Positions 63,201 through 64,000 of a stretch of 64,000 bases of DNA are shown here, in pieces. The DNA comes from Teratosphaeria epicoccoides (taxonomy: Eukaryota > Ascomycota > Dothideomycetes > Mycosphaerellales > Teratosphaeriaceae): positions 248,001-312,000 of the forward strand of contig JADDMT010000032.1 of the NCBI GenBank assembly GCA_021401465.1. Direction: 5' to 3'. The notes beneath the pieces are model-generated. The model was not told where the DNA came from. It worked only from the letters and a program-made list of their open reading frames with translations, and did no database searches. Made by a program: the position numbers and the translations under genes. Position 1 is the stretch's first letter; the number at the start of each line of letters is the position of its first letter.

Positions 63201-63670
63201 TCTATTAGCAGAACATAGCACGGTACGCGAATTGTAAGAGAATTGAGGGACTAATTCTAAAGGAGGGGGACAAGGTGTATCTCCTCCGCCGTCACATCAA
63301 ATCGGACAAACCGAGTAAAAAACTAGACGCTGTAAAACTAGGACCATTCAGGATTAAGGCCAAGACAGGACTAGTCAATTTTGAATTACAGCTACCCGAG
63401 CAGATGAGAATACACCCTGTGTTCTATGTCTCTCTGCTAGAACAAGCAGCGCCAGACGCCGCACTGCAATCAGAACCCTTACTACTCGACCCTGAAGTAG
63501 AAGAACTAGAGTACTCTGTCGAAAGGATTATCGACACTCGCTAGCGGGACGGATAGCGACAGTACTTAGTAAAATGGGAAGGATATAGGAGTACCGAGAA
63601 CACCTAGGAACCCCTAGAATACCTGCGAAACTGTTAGCAAAAGATACGAAGTTTCGAGAAAGGAACGAAC
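60230..63670 (+). pseudogene. Retrotransposon pol: PR-RT-RNaseH-IN-chromodomain, stop-interrupted
   Basis: One frame (frame 2) throughout, without frameshift. Protease: ALIDSGCTGIFM (60290-60330). Reverse transcriptase: RLCVDYRRLND (~61040), WFSKFDIPRAYNRI (~61140) and VVYLDDILVYS (~61335). RNase H: ETDASDVALGACLSQLG (~61780) and YTDHENLRYF (~62000). Integrase: DFIVKLP, LVTDRGSVFTSNF and TDRQTERLNQTLE carry the D,D,E residues (~62630-62960). The chromodomain lies at ~63510-63640 (YSVERIIDTR, YLVKWEGYRSTENT). I count about 26 TAG, 7 TAA and 2 TGA codons. Inactive. Confidence 0.92.
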
Positions 63671-63751
63671 CTAGGAAGAAGATCCTAAGCCACGACTAGA
63701 CTCCTACAGGACGCCGTCGACCGGCTCGGCTATCACGCCATCCAGGAAACC

Positions 63752-64000
63752 CTAATATGAGGAGTTAGCGAAACCCTCTATTGCGCTCCATGTCGTAGGA
63801 CTAAGAGCGAGACCCGCGGAAGGATCGGGGTCAAGAAGAAACCCGGCCTGCGCAAGAGCTTGTTCCTCGGCCTCCTCCTCCCTGATCTCGCGCTCCTCGA
63901 GAGCGCGACCATCTTCGACCTCCTAGTCGACTACGTCTAACTGTTTTCGAAGACGCATCTCCTTCGCATGCGCCTCTAGCATCTTCTGCGAAGCTTCGGC
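63752..64000 (-). pseudogene. Antisense ORF fragment downstream of pol, coiled-coil-like
   Basis: On the minus strand a frame ends at TAG 63752-63754 and stays open to the window edge apart from one internal TAG. It reads EASQKMLEAHAKEMRLRKQL, then an acidic helix rich in Glu/Ala (EEREIREEEAEEQALAQAGF) and ends IEGFANSSY. Protein-like composition with a single RIP-type stop suggests a real coding sequence of the element or of a nested transposon. Family not recognised. Confidence 0.55.

Larger units (their letters stand above)
57985..64000 (+). mobile_element. Ty3/gypsy chromovirus (RIP-mutated), 3' end outside window
   Basis: Order: probable 5' LTR, gag with CCHC knuckle, then protease, reverse transcriptase, RNase H, integrase and a C-terminal chromodomain, the hallmark order of chromoviruses. 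Reading frames are intact apart from many in-frame stops, mainly TAG in place of Trp or Gln, fitting C-to-T mutation at CpA on both strands (RIP). No 3' LTR is seen before 64000. An antisense ORF follows pol. Confidence 0.92.

Noticed and set aside
60230..63670. Alternative genetic code or programmed TAG readthrough in the retroelement
   Set aside because: TAG replaces both Trp and Gln, normal TGG and CAG codons also occur, and TAA/TGA stops are present; mutation by RIP explains this better.

Overview
The window is nuclear DNA of a filamentous ascomycete, most likely a Dothideomycete. The evidence is short GT-AG introns (53-115 nt, with CTRAC or TACTAAC-like branch sites), long serine/proline-rich proteins typical of these fungi, dispersed 2EXR-domain genes, and a terminal chromovirus carrying RIP-type mutations. 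No CRISPR array, operon or tRNA gene was found. Where genes are spliced, exon coordinates are in the evidence field.

Layout. 1-9.5 kb: the 3' end of a disordered protein, a 2EXR gene broken by a 26-bp tandem duplication, a DMT-family transporter, a coiled-coil serine-rich protein, then about 2.2 kb without a convincing gene. 9.5-17 kb: a four-exon SF1 helicase (Hcs1/SMUBP2 type), an intact 2EXR gene, a 2EXR relic and an MFS transporter. 17-26.7 kb: a large LRR protein, a secreted NTF2-like protein, a C78 (Mug105/ZUFSP-like) peptidase, a spliced micro-gene and NOP16. 26.7-34.6 kb: a gene-poor stretch with 42-bp repeats, an Asn/Ser-to-Gly-rich low-complexity protein, a 20-bp tandem repeat and GTP cyclohydrolase II (RIB1). 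34.6-43.5 kb: GH27 alpha-galactosidase ending in RDEL, a tandem pair of SET-domain genes, a small hypothetical gene, an Smr-domain protein ending in a CaaX box, a metaxin/SAM35-like gene, and divergently from it an AlaX-type tRNA-editing gene whose first coding exon seems to be only the start codon. 44-56 kb: a basic proline-rich protein, REX3, an LPL1-like lipase, a SAM methyltransferase, BUD32, an internally deleted MmgE/PrpD pseudogene, and a Rieske plus ferritin-like (DUF455) fusion protein.

57.4-64 kb is a transposon block: small relics, then a Ty3/gypsy chromovirus with a probable 5' LTR, gag (CCHC knuckle), PR-RT-RNaseH-IN and a C-terminal chromodomain. Pol keeps one frame for about 3.4 kb and is interrupted only by in-frame stops, about three quarters of them TAG, as expected from C-to-T changes at CpA on either strand. 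An antisense ORF fragment follows chromodomain-pol and runs off the window.

The genes are mostly unrelated housekeeping and accessory functions. Local groupings worth noting are the SET pair, the divergent SAM35-like/AlaX and REX3/LPL1 promoters, and the methyltransferase / PrpD relic / Rieske-ferritin neighbourhood. I saw no clearly novel multi-gene system. The best leads are the Rieske-ferritin fusion, the CaaX-tailed Smr protein, the RDEL-tailed alpha-galactosidase, the ATG-only exon and the retroelement's antisense ORF.
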